Assembly (NCBI GenBank): GCA_039025395.1
Contig: JBCCOK010000017.1
Location: 1-64,000 of the forward strand
Direction of reading: 5' to 3'
DNA from: Hoeflea_A sp039025395
Lineage (GTDB): Bacteria > Pseudomonadota > Alphaproteobacteria > Rhizobiales > Rhizobiaceae
Length of the DNA: 64,000 nucleotides
In this document: piece after piece, positions 34,845-44,456 of the stretch
How the letters are laid out: each line of letters opens with the position of its first letter
Numbering within the stretch: the first letter of the stretch is position 1
Position numbers and translations under genes: made by a program
Notes under the pieces: model-generated
What the model was told of the DNA's origin: nothing
The model's database searches: none
Seen by the model: only the letters and a program-made list of their open reading frames with translations

Positions 34845-36770
34845 ATGTCTGACAGGATGGGTCTGTCCAGTGGCGTCTCGCATGTGTTCTTCACGGCATT
34901 CGTGCTCGCCTGCGCGGCGCTTGGAGGCATAGCGGTCTATAGCTCCGGTATCGGGCTTCTTGATCCGAAGCTGCACCGGGCGGCTGGTTTCGCGCTGGCC
35001 CTTGTCGTCGGCGTCTCGGTTTCACGGAGAAGCCGCGAGCAGAGTTCCAGTGAAAACCCGCTTCCGGCGGTCTTGCATCTGGTGATCGATGTCGGACTGA
35101 TTGCCATAGGTGTTTGGGCAATATGGTCATTCTATTTCGTGCAGACGGAAATGGAGACGGCGCTTTACGATGTTACGCGGCGCGATGCATGGCCGGCGCT
35201 GGCAGGTCTAATTGTCTTCCTCGAGCTATGCAGGCGCCTCTGGGGCTGGGGCCTGTTCACGGTTGGAACGCTAGCTGTGATTTATCTTCTGTTTGGCGCC
35301 GGAATGCCAGGTATCCTGGCACATACCGGGTTTTCACTGACAGAAGTGGCGGAGGCGCTGTGGTACAACACCAACAAGGGCGTTTTCGGGTCTATCACCA
35401 ATATTGTCCTGTCCACGGTGTTCATATTCATTATCTTCGGAACGCTATTGGAGGGCACAGGCGCGGGTGCAACACTGCTGAAATTCGCCTTCCTCGCCAC
35501 TCGACGGACACGCGGCGGTCCCGCGCATGCGGCCATTCTGGCATCGTCCATGTTCGGCACAATGTCCGGCTCGACGGTCGCCAATATTGTCGGTACCGGC
35601 ACCTTCACTATCCCGATGATCAAGAAACGCGGTTTCTCTCCGACTTTCGCGGCCGGAATAGAGGCCACGGCGTCCTCGGGCGGCCAGATCATGCCGCCCA
35701 TCATGGGGGCGGCGGCGCTCGTCATGGCAGACCTGACAGGTGTGGGCTATCTGAACGTTATCGTGGCGGCTCTGCTGCCTGCGCTTTTCTACTATTTCAG
35801 TCTTTTTTCAGCAGTCACGGTCGAGGCGCGCCGCCAGGGTATCGAGGTCAAACCGCTGACAATGGATGACAGGATCACCCGCGTCGACATGATCAACTCG
35901 GTGTTGTTCATCGGCCCGATCTTAACGGTCATCCTTTCGCTGATTTCGGGCCTTTCCACATCGAAAGCCGGATTTTACGCTGTGGTGGTTTTGCTCGTGC
36001 TGTCCGTCATCAATCCGGAGGTAAGGCGCAATCCGAAGCGCGTCTGGAACTCCTTTGTGGAAGGATCAAAGTCGGGGGCGACCTTGCTCATCGCAATCGC
36101 CGCCATCGGCATCCTCGTCGGCTCGCTCGATTCCACCGGTCTCGGTTTGAAACTTGCCAATGTGATCGCCTCGGTACGCGGCGAGAGCCTGTTTTCAGCG
36201 CTCGTCGTTGCCATGGTCGGCGCGTTGATACTCGGCATGGGTATGCCCACCCTGCCTGCCTACCTGATCATCATTCTTGTCATGGGTCCGGCGATACAGG
36301 CACTTGGGGTTTCGATGCTGACCGCTCACATGTTTGTATTCTACTACGGCGTTGCCTCGTCGCTCACCCCTCCGGTCGCCATTGCGGCCTATGCGGCAGC
36401 GCCGATCGCGAAGTCAAATCCGCTGATGACGGCCTTGATGTCGTTCCGGCTCGGCATGGCGAAGTTCATCATTCCTTTCATATTCGCGTTCTATCCTTCT
36501 ATCCTCATTGTCGAGCAGTTCCACCTGCTTCCATTCTTGTGGATCATTGTCCGCACCTGTTTTTGCATCTGGCTCTTCTCATCTGCCTTGTCCGGCTTTG
36601 ACAGAGGCAGATTGACGGTTGCCGAGATCGTTTTGCGGTTTTTGGCGGCTTTTGCGATGCTCTCCGTTGACCCGGTCACCTATGTTCCTGCGCTCGCTGT
36701 GGGGATAGCGCTGATCCTGTATGATCTACGCCGCATTCGCGTAAGCGAGCCGGCAGGGACGGCACCTTGA
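34845..36770 (+). CDS. TRAP transporter fused permease, TAXI class (module 2)
   Basis: This fused 4TM/12TM TRAP permease of 641 residues has SSMFGTMSGSTVANIVGTGT and ASSGGQIMPPIMGAAALVMA as landmark segments. The ATG at 34845 has GGAG 6 nt upstream; an ATG at 34824 is possible. Its stop overlaps the sulfatase start by one base (TGATG). Together with the preceding receptor it should import the sulfatase substrate. Confidence 0.94.
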   Translation: MSDRMGLSSGVSHVFFTAFVLACAALGGIAVYSSGIGLLDPKLHRAAGFALALVVGVSVSRRSREQSSSENPLPAVLHLVIDVGLIAIGVWAIWSFYFVQTEMETALYDVTRRDAWPALAGLIVFLELCRRLWGWGLFTVGTLAVIYLLFGAGMPGILAHTGFSLTEVAEALWYNTNKGVFGSITNIVLSTVFIFIIFGTLLEGTGAGATLLKFAFLATRRTRGGPAHAAILASSMFGTMSGSTVANIVGTGTFTIPMIKKRGFSPTFAAGIEATASSGGQIMPPIMGAAALVMADLTGVGYLNVIVAALLPALFYYFSLFSAVTVEARRQGIEVKPLTMDDRITRVDMINSVLFIGPILTVILSLISGLSTSKAGFYAVVVLLVLSVINPEVRRNPKRVWNSFVEGSKSGATLLIAIAAIGILVGSLDSTGLGLKLANVIASVRGESLFSALVVAMVGALILGMGMPTLPAYLIIILVMGPAIQALGVSMLTAHMFVFYYGVASSLTPPVAIAAYAAAPIAKSNPLMTALMSFRLGMAKFIIPFIFAFYPSILIVEQFHLLPFLWIIVRTCFCIWLFSSALSGFDRGRLTVAEIVLRFLAAFAMLSVDPVTYVPALAVGIALILYDLRRIRVSEPAGTAP

Positions 36771-38341
36771 TGGAAGACAAACCAAACTTTCTTTTCATCA
36801 TCACGGATCAGCATCGCGCAGATCACCTCGGCTGTTATGGCAACAGCGTGTTGCAAACGCCGAACATCGATACAATTGCCGGAAATGGAGCGCTGTGGAA
36901 CAGGTTTTACGTCGCCAATCCGATCTGCATGCCCAACAGGGCATCCATTATGACGGGCCGCATGAGTTCGGTTCACGGCGCGCGGCACAACGGGATACCG
37001 TTGTCAAAGGATCATACGACATTCGTAGAGCTGCTGCGCGATGCCGGATACCGAACCGGCCTGATCGGAAAATCTCATCTTCAGAGTTTCACGGGCATGC
37101 CCGCAACGAAGAGATTTGAAGCGGTCGAAGGCAGGCATACACCTTCGTTGGGGCTGCGCGATGCCATCAAGAACAATCGGCATTCATCCGAATATGATCT
37201 GGAGATCGTTCCAAGATGGGATCGCCCGATTGCGGAACGCTTGAATGGCGAGTTTTACGGTTTTGAACATGTCGAGATTGCTGCAGACCATGCCGATCGG
37301 GCCTCCGGGGACTATCTTTTGTGGGCGCGCTCGCAGCGGTCCGATTTTGATAGTCTTGTTGGACCAGAAAACGCGCTGCCCGACAATCGTATCAAGGCCC
37401 CGCAAGCTTGGCGTACAGCCGTTCCGGAAGAATTGTATTCCACCAGCTGGATTGCAGACCGGGCGGAAAACTGGATCGTCAACCGGGCAGGGGAGAGGTC
37501 GCCGTTCTTTCTGCAGATGTCGTTTCCCGATCCGCATCATCCATTTACCCCGCCTGGCCGTTACTGGGATATGTACGATCCGTCGCAGATTGAACTTCCG
37601 GCATCGTTCGGCAAAGGCGATCTACCACCGTTAAAGGCTATGCGTGCGGCCCTTGCGCAAGGACATGACACACGCGACAGCCAGGATCCATTTGCGGTTT
37701 CTGAAAGAGAGGCCCGGGAGATCATCGCCCTGACCTACGGTATGATTACCATGATCGATGACGCTATCGGCCGAGTCTTGAAGCGTCTCAATGACCTCGG
37801 GCTTGCGGAAAACACGATTGTTATCTTCACCGCCGACCACGGCGACTATATGGGCGATCACGGCCTTATGCTCAAATTGCTTTTGCATTATCAAAGCATC
37901 ATTCGAGTGCCGTTTATCTGGCATGATCCGTCGGAACCGCTGGTCCGAGGCGTACGCAACGATCTTGCTTCTTCGATCGACATATCAGCGACTATTCTTG
38001 CCCGGGCAGGCATTCAGCCCTTTAACGGGCTGCAGGGGCGAGACCTTCTTTCCACCAAACCGCCGCCAGCGGTGATCGTTGAAGAAGACAGTCAAAGATC
38101 CATGACCGGTTTTGATCGACCGCAAAGGGTTCGTACAATCGTTACGGATCGCTATCGCATGTCGCTCCGGGAGGGCGAAGACTGGAGTGAATTGTACGAT
38201 TTGCAAAACGATCCTGACGAGGTAACCAACCTATACGGTGCTTCCGCCAGAATGCCAGTTCAGCATCAGCTGACCGAAACCATGCTTCGGCGCCTGATCG
38301 AATTGCAGGATCGCTCACCATTGCCGGCTTACCGCGCGTGA
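36770..38341 (+). CDS. Sulfatase (type I, formylglycine-dependent family)
   Basis: This 523-residue sulfatase-family hydrolase has metal residues D13-Q14 in FIITDQHRADH and the canonical maturation motif C53-M-P-N-R57 followed by TGR. A second metal site is IFTADHGDYMGDHG. The cysteine should be converted to formylglycine by a maturase encoded elsewhere. There is no signal peptide, so it is cytoplasmic like the module 1 enzyme and would act on imported ester. The DQ pair and C-terminal region resemble choline-sulfatase/PMH relatives, but the substrate is unknown. Confidence 0.92.
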   Translation: MEDKPNFLFIITDQHRADHLGCYGNSVLQTPNIDTIAGNGALWNRFYVANPICMPNRASIMTGRMSSVHGARHNGIPLSKDHTTFVELLRDAGYRTGLIGKSHLQSFTGMPATKRFEAVEGRHTPSLGLRDAIKNNRHSSEYDLEIVPRWDRPIAERLNGEFYGFEHVEIAADHADRASGDYLLWARSQRSDFDSLVGPENALPDNRIKAPQAWRTAVPEELYSTSWIADRAENWIVNRAGERSPFFLQMSFPDPHHPFTPPGRYWDMYDPSQIELPASFGKGDLPPLKAMRAALAQGHDTRDSQDPFAVSEREAREIIALTYGMITMIDDAIGRVLKRLNDLGLAENTIVIFTADHGDYMGDHGLMLKLLLHYQSIIRVPFIWHDPSEPLVRGVRNDLASSIDISATILARAGIQPFNGLQGRDLLSTKPPPAVIVEEDSQRSMTGFDRPQRVRTIVTDRYRMSLREGEDWSELYDLQNDPDEVTNLYGASARMPVQHQLTETMLRRLIELQDRSPLPAYRA

Positions 38342-38562
38342 GAAGTCAGACCGATTTGATCGCCTTCCGACGTTTGGGTCCGGCTCAATGCGTGGAAACC
38401 GTTGAACGAACTTGAGCCTCAATCAGGTCACAGGCCGTATTGTGATTGTCATGTGCTTGACGGATTTGAAGTTCATTTCAGAGAGAGCTACAGTTTACGC
38501 AACAACATCACGTTGACCGCATTTGTGAGGCGGCGGATCGATTTACGAACGGGATTGACGAT

Positions 38563-39519
38563 ATGCCTGAAGACCTCCATCCGCAAATGCAGGCCTTCAT
38601 AGATACGCTTGACAAGCTCGGTATTCCGAAGGTCCAGGCTATGTCCACCGATGCGGCCCGGGCATTGAGTGAGTCACTCGCGGCGGCACGCAATGAGGAT
38701 TATCCGCCTCCGGATGTCATGGAGGTTGAAAACGCATCGACCGGCGCGGGCTACAGCCATGTACCGGTGCGGATTTACCGGACAGCAGCGCAAGACAACG
38801 CGCCTGTGATCGTCTTCTACCATGGGGGCGGCCATGTCGTCGGAAGTCTGGACAGCTACGATACGGCAACCCGTTTTCTTGCCCTGAAAGCCGGCTGTAC
38901 GGTTGTATCGGTTGATTACCGCATGGCGCCGGAACATCCTTTTCCGGCCGCGCCTGAGGATTGTTACGACGCAACCCGATGGGTCGCTGACCATGCTGCT
39001 GAACTGCGCGTTGACACTTCTCGGCTCGCCGTTTGCGGTGACAGCGCGGGCGCCAATCTTGCGGCTGTGGTCGCGCTGATGAACAAAGAGAACGGCGCCA
39101 TAGATATATCCGCGCAAGTGCTGATCTACCCCGTGATTGACTACCGGGGCGGCACCGCGTCCTATGACCGCTACGGCAAGGGATATGGCGTGCTCGAAAC
39201 GGAAGGGGTGAAGTGGTTCATGGACCGGTACCTGCCTGATCCCGCGATGCGGGACGACTGGCGGGCCTGCCCGAAAAATGCCCCTTCTCTTGCAGGCTTG
39301 CCGCCGACGCTGATGCTTACCGCGACGTGCGACCTGCTGCATGACGAGTGCATTGACTACATGAACCAGTTGAAAGGTGCCAGTGTTGCGGTGGAACATG
39401 CCGAGTTCCCGGGCATGGTTCACGGGTTCTTCAGTTATCTTGGACTGGTCGATGACGCGGCCCGCGCCCATGAGACAATTGCCGGTTATCTGCACAGGAT
39501 TTGGGCGGACCGTAGCTAA
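38563..39519 (+). CDS. Alpha/beta hydrolase, hormone-sensitive-lipase family esterase
   Basis: This 318-residue carboxylesterase has the oxyanion motif YHGGGHVVGS, nucleophile GDSAGAN, acid in ATCDLLHDE and histidine in GMVHGFF, a complete HSL-type catalytic triad. It lies 221 bp after the sulfatase on the same strand. The gap holds no other gene and no clear terminator. It could cleave an acyl ester in a sulfated substrate or act independently. Cytoplasmic, since no signal peptide is visible. Confidence 0.9.
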   Translation: MPEDLHPQMQAFIDTLDKLGIPKVQAMSTDAARALSESLAAARNEDYPPPDVMEVENASTGAGYSHVPVRIYRTAAQDNAPVIVFYHGGGHVVGSLDSYDTATRFLALKAGCTVVSVDYRMAPEHPFPAAPEDCYDATRWVADHAAELRVDTSRLAVCGDSAGANLAAVVALMNKENGAIDISAQVLIYPVIDYRGGTASYDRYGKGYGVLETEGVKWFMDRYLPDPAMRDDWRACPKNAPSLAGLPPTLMLTATCDLLHDECIDYMNQLKGASVAVEHAEFPGMVHGFFSYLGLVDDAARAHETIAGYLHRIWADRS

Positions 39520-39659
39520 GACCGTGGTCAAATCCACGGCCACCGATATTTCGAGCGATTCTCATTGCAAATACCAAGTTATCTGAGGCGTTGCGGGTTG
39601 CCTGCTTGCGCCGGCGGCTGCTACCACCGCCGCCGAAAGAATGGACGGGATGAAGCGCG

Positions 39660-40367
39660 ATGCAACTGAAGGACAAGGTCGCCATTGTAACAGGCGGAAG
39701 CGACGGTATCGGCAGGCAGATTTGCCTGAAACTCGCCGAACAAGGATGTCGGCTCGGCATTGTGGGTCGCAACGAAGCGCGATTGCAGAGTGTTATTGAA
39801 GAAACGAGCGCACTTGGAGCAGCCGAGGCACGCGCCTACGCGTGCGATTTGACGGATAGCACCGCAATCGATCAGGCCGCCGGTTCCATGGTTTCGGACT
39901 TTGGCCGCGTCGACATTCTGATCAACAATGCCGGTATCTGGCACAAGACCGGGCCGCTCGATACGATCGACGGGCCATTGCTTATCGCAACGGTGCAGAC
40001 CAACCTGACGGCTCTCATGCAGCTCACGCGCGGGCTGCTGCCAACGATGAGAGAGCAGAAGGAAGCTGCGATCCTCAATGTTGCGTCGAAGTCGGGGGTC
40101 GTGGCGCAAGCAGGGCAATCCGTTTACACCGCCACAAAATACGGCGTGCGCGGATTTACCGATGTTCTCAAACTTGAAGAAAAGGAGAACGGTGTGCGGG
40201 TCGCCGGCCTTTATCAGAGCGGAACAAACACGCAAATGTTCGCCAAGGCGGGCGAGGATGTTCCCAATGAGATCTTCACCGAGCCGGATGATCTTGCCGA
40301 TGTTGTGGTGTTTATGTTGTCGCGGCCGCGGAAGCTTTGGATGCACGAGGTAAGGGTCGAAACCTGA
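39660..40367 (+). CDS. Short-chain dehydrogenase/reductase
   Basis: This 235-residue classical SDR has the cofactor motif TGGSDGIG, INNAGIW and the catalytic segment with serine in NVASKSG and YTATK. It is the last gene of the module 2 run, 140 nt after the esterase, and is followed by a strong GC hairpin. It is likely to oxidise or reduce the alcohol or ketone made by the upstream hydrolases. Confidence 0.88.
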   Translation: MQLKDKVAIVTGGSDGIGRQICLKLAEQGCRLGIVGRNEARLQSVIEETSALGAAEARAYACDLTDSTAIDQAAGSMVSDFGRVDILINNAGIWHKTGPLDTIDGPLLIATVQTNLTALMQLTRGLLPTMREQKEAAILNVASKSGVVAQAGQSVYTATKYGVRGFTDVLKLEEKENGVRVAGLYQSGTNTQMFAKAGEDVPNEIFTEPDDLADVVVFMLSRPRKLWMHEVRVET

Positions 40368-40427
40368 TCCCGGCTATCCTTTGGCAAATATGTCCTCGCT
40401 GCCAGATACGAAAGAGGCTCGCCAGCC

Positions 40428-40454
40428 CGCGCGCGCACCGAGGCGCGCGCGTTT
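40428..40454. terminator. GC-rich terminator hairpin between convergent genes
   Basis: Alternating GC arms of 9 bp (40428-40436 with 40443-40451) around a 6-nt loop are followed by TTT. A second smaller hairpin (CCGGC/GCCGG, 40455-40476) adjoins it. It lies between the SDR and the convergent DUF3096 gene, where a two-way terminator is expected. Confidence 0.6.
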
Positions 40455-40516
40455 CCGGCCAAAGCAAGAAAGCCGGCCTGAGCTGAGGAACCTCTCTTTC
40501 TTGGCAAGTCGCCCTC

Positions 40517-40672
40517 TCAGCTACCGCCGAAAATATTCGGCCAGAGTCCCAAAACGCCGAACAGGATCAGAAAGAAGGCGATCACATAGTTGAGCAGGTT
40601 CGGGAAGATCAGAATGAGGATGCCGGCAATCAGGGCGATCAACGGTTGCACCGTACCGATAGTGATTTGCAT
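40517..40672 (-). CDS. DUF3096-family small membrane protein
   Basis: This 51-residue hydrophobic protein has two membrane segments (PLIALIAGILILIFPNLLNY, then AFFLILFGVLGLW), matching the DUF3096 family of tiny alphaproteobacterial and other bacterial proteins with unknown function. The ATG at 40672 follows AGGG by 7 nt. The frame extends upstream to 40795, but the extra residues are polar and not family-like. Confidence 0.8.
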   Translation of the reverse strand: MQITIGTVQPLIALIAGILILIFPNLLNYVIAFFLILFGVLGLWPNIFGGS

Positions 40673-40854
40673 GACTTTATCCCTTGGTTTGAACCGCGTT
40701 CGACGGTGAGGCAATGCTAGCCGCGACCGCTGATTCGGAAAACCGCTGTTAGCCAGCGATACCCAGAAATCTCCATTGGTCATCATGTGCAACAAGACGC
40801 TTGGCTCGTTTCAAACCCCACGCTGTTCGGCCCCGGAACGTGCGCCATACCGGT

Positions 40855-42738
40855 TCAGTCTTCGATCCGCAAATCCAGTTCTTTGAGAAGGTCGTCGGCC
40901 AGGCTTTCCGGTGAACCGCTCTGTGTTTGCAGCCTGAATTCCGGCTTGTCTGGCGGTTCGTAGGGGCTGTCTATGCCTGTAAAGTTAGGCAACTGACCAT
41001 GTCTTGCCTTGCGGTAGAGGCCCTTCGGATCGCGCTCTTCGGCAATCTCCAGCGGCGTGTCGACAAAAATCTCGATGAATTCCCGCTCTTCGAACAATTC
41101 CCGGGCCATTCGGCGCTCCGCACGGAAGGGTGAGATAAAGGCGGTCATAACGACAAGCCCGGCGTCAACCATCAGCTTTGCAACTTCAGCAATACGGCGA
41201 ATGTTCTCAACCCGGTCCGCATCTGTGAAGCCAAGATCCCTGTTCAGGCCGAGACGGACGTTGTCACCGTCCAGAATGTAAGTACGGAAGCCCTGACGGT
41301 GCAACTTGCGCTCCAGTGCATTGGCGATCGTCGACTTTCCGGAACCGCTGAGGCCGGTGAACCAAAGGACGCGGCCGGCATGGCCGTTCAGCTTGGCGCG
41401 CTCCTTCTTGTTTACCGTTACGGCCTGGCGGTGCACATTGCTGGCACGGCGCAGGGCAAACTTGATCATACCTGCCGCCACCGTCTGCCTGCTCTGGCGG
41501 TCAATGAGGACGAACGACCCCATTGGAGCACAGTCCGCGAAAGGTTCGAATGCTACAGGCCTGTCGGCCGACAGCTTCACCACCGCAATATCGTTCAGTT
41601 CGAGTGAACGACCCGGTGTTTCCTCAAAGGTGTTGACGTTGTAGGTGTGGCGAATTTCGGAAATCGACGCATTGACGGTCGTCGCGCCCGTCTTGAGCCA
41701 GTAGGTGCGGCCATGAAAGCCGCTCTCCTTGTCCATCCAGACGATGTTGGCCTCGAACTGATCCGAGATTTCGCAGGGGTCTTTCGCCTCCACGAGCACG
41801 TCTCCACGTGACACGTCGACCTCGCGATCAAGCGTCAGGGTTACCGACTGGTCGGCCTGGGCGCTGGACATTTCAGAGGCGCCGAAAACGATTTTGTCTA
41901 CATGAGCGGTCTCACCCGAAGGCAGAATACGTACCTCGTCTCCGGGTGCGATCGTTCCGGCAACGACAGTTCCGGCATAGCCGCGAAATTCCTGGTTCGG
42001 CCGATTGACCCACTGAACGGGCATGCGGAACCCGTGTTTGACGAGTGCCGTTCGCGTATCGACGACGCCGAGAAATCCGAGCAGGGTTGGACCATGATAC
42101 CAACTCGTCTCCAGAGAACGGTGAACGACGTTATCGCCGTGCTTTGCCGAAAGTGGTATCGGCGTCACCGTTTCAAAGGCGATATGGTCGCTCAACTGGG
42201 AATAGGCATCCACAATCTCGTCGAAAACGCCTTGGTCGTAGTCGACAAGGTCCATCTTGTTGACAGCAAGCACGACATGGCGAATTCCCAGAAGATGGGC
42301 AATGAATGAATGCCTGCGCGTCTGTTCCAGAATGCCCTTGCGTGCATCGACCAGAATGACGGCAACGTCTGCAGTAGAGGCGCCGGTCACCATATTGCGG
42401 GTGTATTGTTCATGGCCGGGTGAGTCGGCGACAATGAACTTCCGTTGATCCGTGGCGAAGAAGCGGTAGGCGACATCGATGGTAATGCCCTGTTCGCGCT
42501 CAGCGCTGAGGCCGTCGACCAGCAACGCGAAATCAATGTCTTCGCCTTGGGTGCCGATTTTCGAAGAGATGGCTTCAAGTTCCGACAGTTGATCATCGAG
42601 GATCATCTGCGATTCGTAGAGCATACGGCCAATCAGCGAGGATTTACCGTCATCGACACTGCCGCAAGTTATGAAACGAAGGGTTTCCAGGCTTTCCTGT
42701 TCACCAAGGTAGGCTTCAATCTGCTCGTGAGCGGTCAT
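40855..42738 (-). CDS. cysNC: Bifunctional sulfate adenylyltransferase subunit 1 / APS kinase
   Basis: This 627-residue CysN-CysC (NodQ-type) fusion begins with a GTPase domain with GSVDDGKSSLIGRM, DSPGHEQYTRNM and NKMDLVDY, which drives APS synthesis with CysD. The C-terminal APS kinase domain, from about residue 440, has GLSGSGKSTIANAL and LDGDNVRLGLNRD. It therefore makes PAPS as well as APS. Its start overlaps the cysD stop by one base (TGATG). It is divergent from GDP-fucose genes, suggesting PAPS for sulfation of a glycan and/or assimilation. No sulfotransferase is in view. Confidence 0.96.
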   Translation of the reverse strand: MTAHEQIEAYLGEQESLETLRFITCGSVDDGKSSLIGRMLYESQMILDDQLSELEAISSKIGTQGEDIDFALLVDGLSAEREQGITIDVAYRFFATDQRKFIVADSPGHEQYTRNMVTGASTADVAVILVDARKGILEQTRRHSFIAHLLGIRHVVLAVNKMDLVDYDQGVFDEIVDAYSQLSDHIAFETVTPIPLSAKHGDNVVHRSLETSWYHGPTLLGFLGVVDTRTALVKHGFRMPVQWVNRPNQEFRGYAGTVVAGTIAPGDEVRILPSGETAHVDKIVFGASEMSSAQADQSVTLTLDREVDVSRGDVLVEAKDPCEISDQFEANIVWMDKESGFHGRTYWLKTGATTVNASISEIRHTYNVNTFEETPGRSLELNDIAVVKLSADRPVAFEPFADCAPMGSFVLIDRQSRQTVAAGMIKFALRRASNVHRQAVTVNKKERAKLNGHAGRVLWFTGLSGSGKSTIANALERKLHRQGFRTYILDGDNVRLGLNRDLGFTDADRVENIRRIAEVAKLMVDAGLVVMTAFISPFRAERRMARELFEEREFIEIFVDTPLEIAEERDPKGLYRKARHGQLPNFTGIDSPYEPPDKPEFRLQTQSGSPESLADDLLKELDLRIED

Positions 42739-44225
42739 CAGAAGTAGCCTTCCTGTTTCTTCTTTTCCATGGAGGCCGAAGCATCGGCATCGATTGCCCG
42801 TCCCTGCCTTTCGCTGTTGCGTGCCTGCAGCAACTCCAGAATCACCGATTCGAGATCATCGGCATCGGATTCGAACCCACCCGTCAGCGGATAACAGCCG
42901 AGGGTGCGAAAGCGGATCCGTCTGAATTGCACCTCTTCGTTGCCGAGCGGTTCAAGGCGGTCGTCGTCGAGCATGATGATCATTCCGTCGCGCTCTACGA
43001 ACGGACGGACAGCGGCAAAATACAACGGTACGATCGGGATCCGCTCACGATGGATGTATTGCCAGATATCGATTTCCGTCCAATTGGAGAGCGGAAAAGC
43101 GCGGATGCTTTCGCCTTTCTTCACGTAGGTGTTGTAGAGATTCCAGAGTTCGGGGCGCTGGTTTTTGGGATCCCAGCGATGGGTTTCGGATCGAAATGAA
43201 AAGACACGTTCCTTGGCGCGGCTTTTTTCCTCGTCGCGCCTGGCGCCGCCGAAAGCAACGTCGTATTTGCCCTTGTTCAGCGCCTGCTTCAGTGCCTGGG
43301 TTTTCATGATGTCGGTATGGACGGCGCTGCCGTGGTCGATCGGATTGATGTTGCGCGCGATGCCATCGGCATTTCTGTGAACAATCAGGCGCATACCAGC
43401 ATCCGCTGCTGCCTGATCGCGAAACTGGTACATCTCCTGAAACTTCCAGCCTGTGTCCACATGGAGAAGCGGAAAAGGGGGAGGCGCCGGATAAAAAGCC
43501 TTTATGGCCAGATGCAGCATGACAGAGCTGTCCTTGCCAACGGAATAAAGCATGACCGGATTTTCCGCCGTTGCGGCGACCTCACGCATGATATGGATGC
43601 TCTCGGCTTCAATCCGATCGAGATGGGAAAAGGCAACGCTCTTTGAGCGCATTATTGCCGATTGCTGCCCGTCTGCTGTCGCATTGCAGAGCGGATAATA
43701 GGCGGCCAGTGCGGTCGCAATCGCCGAGCCAATCCTCTGATCTATATCAACCAACTTGCGAAAACGACCGCACAGGTCGCCATGCGGCCAAAGGAGCGTC
43801 CGGTCTGCGGCGTCTGCGCACAACGTTTCAAGGGCACGAACAATCTCTGCGTCATCGGGATCGGGCGAGGGCAGAAATACCCAACGTCTTGCGCCACGGC
43901 CGTCATTGGTCGCCAACAGTGCTTCTCCCGTTGGCGTGACGTGGTGCTGGATGATAATTGAGAGCTTCCGGTCTCTGCGTGCACGGTTCTCGAGTTGGCG
44001 TCCAGCGTGCAGTTTGATCGGGCGTCCGGCTTCGTCTGTAATGTCGTCAATCGACAACGCCGGCGGAAGGACCCCTTGCGATACGAGGTTTCGCTCAACA
44101 GTGCGCTTGGTCGTTTCGAGCCCGTTTTCCTGGAGGGAATCAAAAAGCTTTTCGATGGTCCAATGCTGCGCTTCACCGTTCAGAGCAGGGCGGTTTTCCA
44201 AAGCAAAATCCGGCAAAATGTCCAA
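42738..44225 (-). CDS. cysD: Sulfate adenylyltransferase subunit 2 with long N-terminal extension
   Basis: The C-terminal 304 residues are a full-length CysD with the PP-loop motif YSVGKDSSVMLHLA, and they make APS together with CysN. Before them lies an in-frame extension of about 191 residues that normal CysD lacks. Near its start, WTIEKLFDSLQENGLETTKR and TVERNL look like a winged-helix/WYL-type recognition region; the rest is unassigned. The proposed TTG start at 44225 has GGAG 6 nt upstream. The internal ATG (43652), where ordinary CysD would begin, has no ribosome-binding site. This supports a true fusion, perhaps self-regulating. Confidence 0.9.
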   Translation of the reverse strand: MDILPDFALENRPALNGEAQHWTIEKLFDSLQENGLETTKRTVERNLVSQGVLPPALSIDDITDEAGRPIKLHAGRQLENRARRDRKLSIIIQHHVTPTGEALLATNDGRGARRWVFLPSPDPDDAEIVRALETLCADAADRTLLWPHGDLCGRFRKLVDIDQRIGSAIATALAAYYPLCNATADGQQSAIMRSKSVAFSHLDRIEAESIHIMREVAATAENPVMLYSVGKDSSVMLHLAIKAFYPAPPPFPLLHVDTGWKFQEMYQFRDQAAADAGMRLIVHRNADGIARNINPIDHGSAVHTDIMKTQALKQALNKGKYDVAFGGARRDEEKSRAKERVFSFRSETHRWDPKNQRPELWNLYNTYVKKGESIRAFPLSNWTEIDIWQYIHRERIPIVPLYFAAVRPFVERDGMIIMLDDDRLEPLGNEEVQFRRIRFRTLGCYPLTGGFESDADDLESVILELLQARNSERQGRAIDADASASMEKKKQEGYF

Positions 44226-44287
44226 GTGGCTCTCCTGTCGCAATATGCATTAATCAACCGTTTCTTCTTTAGTGATATATGCAAACT

Positions 44288-44299
44288 CTGTAAATACAG
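44288..44299. promoter_or_regulatory. Palindrome upstream of the cysD fusion gene
   Basis: CTGTA-AA-TACAG is a perfect 12-bp inverted repeat 63 bp before the proposed cysD start, in an A+T-rich gap of about 230 bp shared with the divergent gmd gene. It could be an operator for the HTH-like N-terminal region of CysD or for an outside regulator. This is inference from position and symmetry. Confidence 0.35.
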
Positions 44300-44456
44300 A
44301 TTTAAGGTGCGAGACTTGCAAATTGCGACAACGCGAGACCGCATGTCATTTGATCGCTTCATGGATGCGGTTGAACGGACTTTCAATTGGAAGGGGCTGT
44401 TGCTACGAATTGCTCTGCACAAGGCAATTTTCGGATATCGTCAGCGGAGTTTTAGG

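Noticed and set aside
38342..38562. Gap between the second sulfatase and the esterase, with a 66-codon frame
   Set aside because: The frame has no ribosome-binding site and overlaps the esterase start. It is treated as a non-coding leader.
40428..40451. Alternating GC tract as a possible Z-DNA or repeat element
   Set aside because: It is better explained as the arms of a terminator hairpin between convergent genes.
43995..44456. Upstream extension of the GDP-mannose dehydratase frame
   Set aside because: It overlaps the cysD fusion gene on the other strand, and the dehydratase N terminus is complete from 44457.
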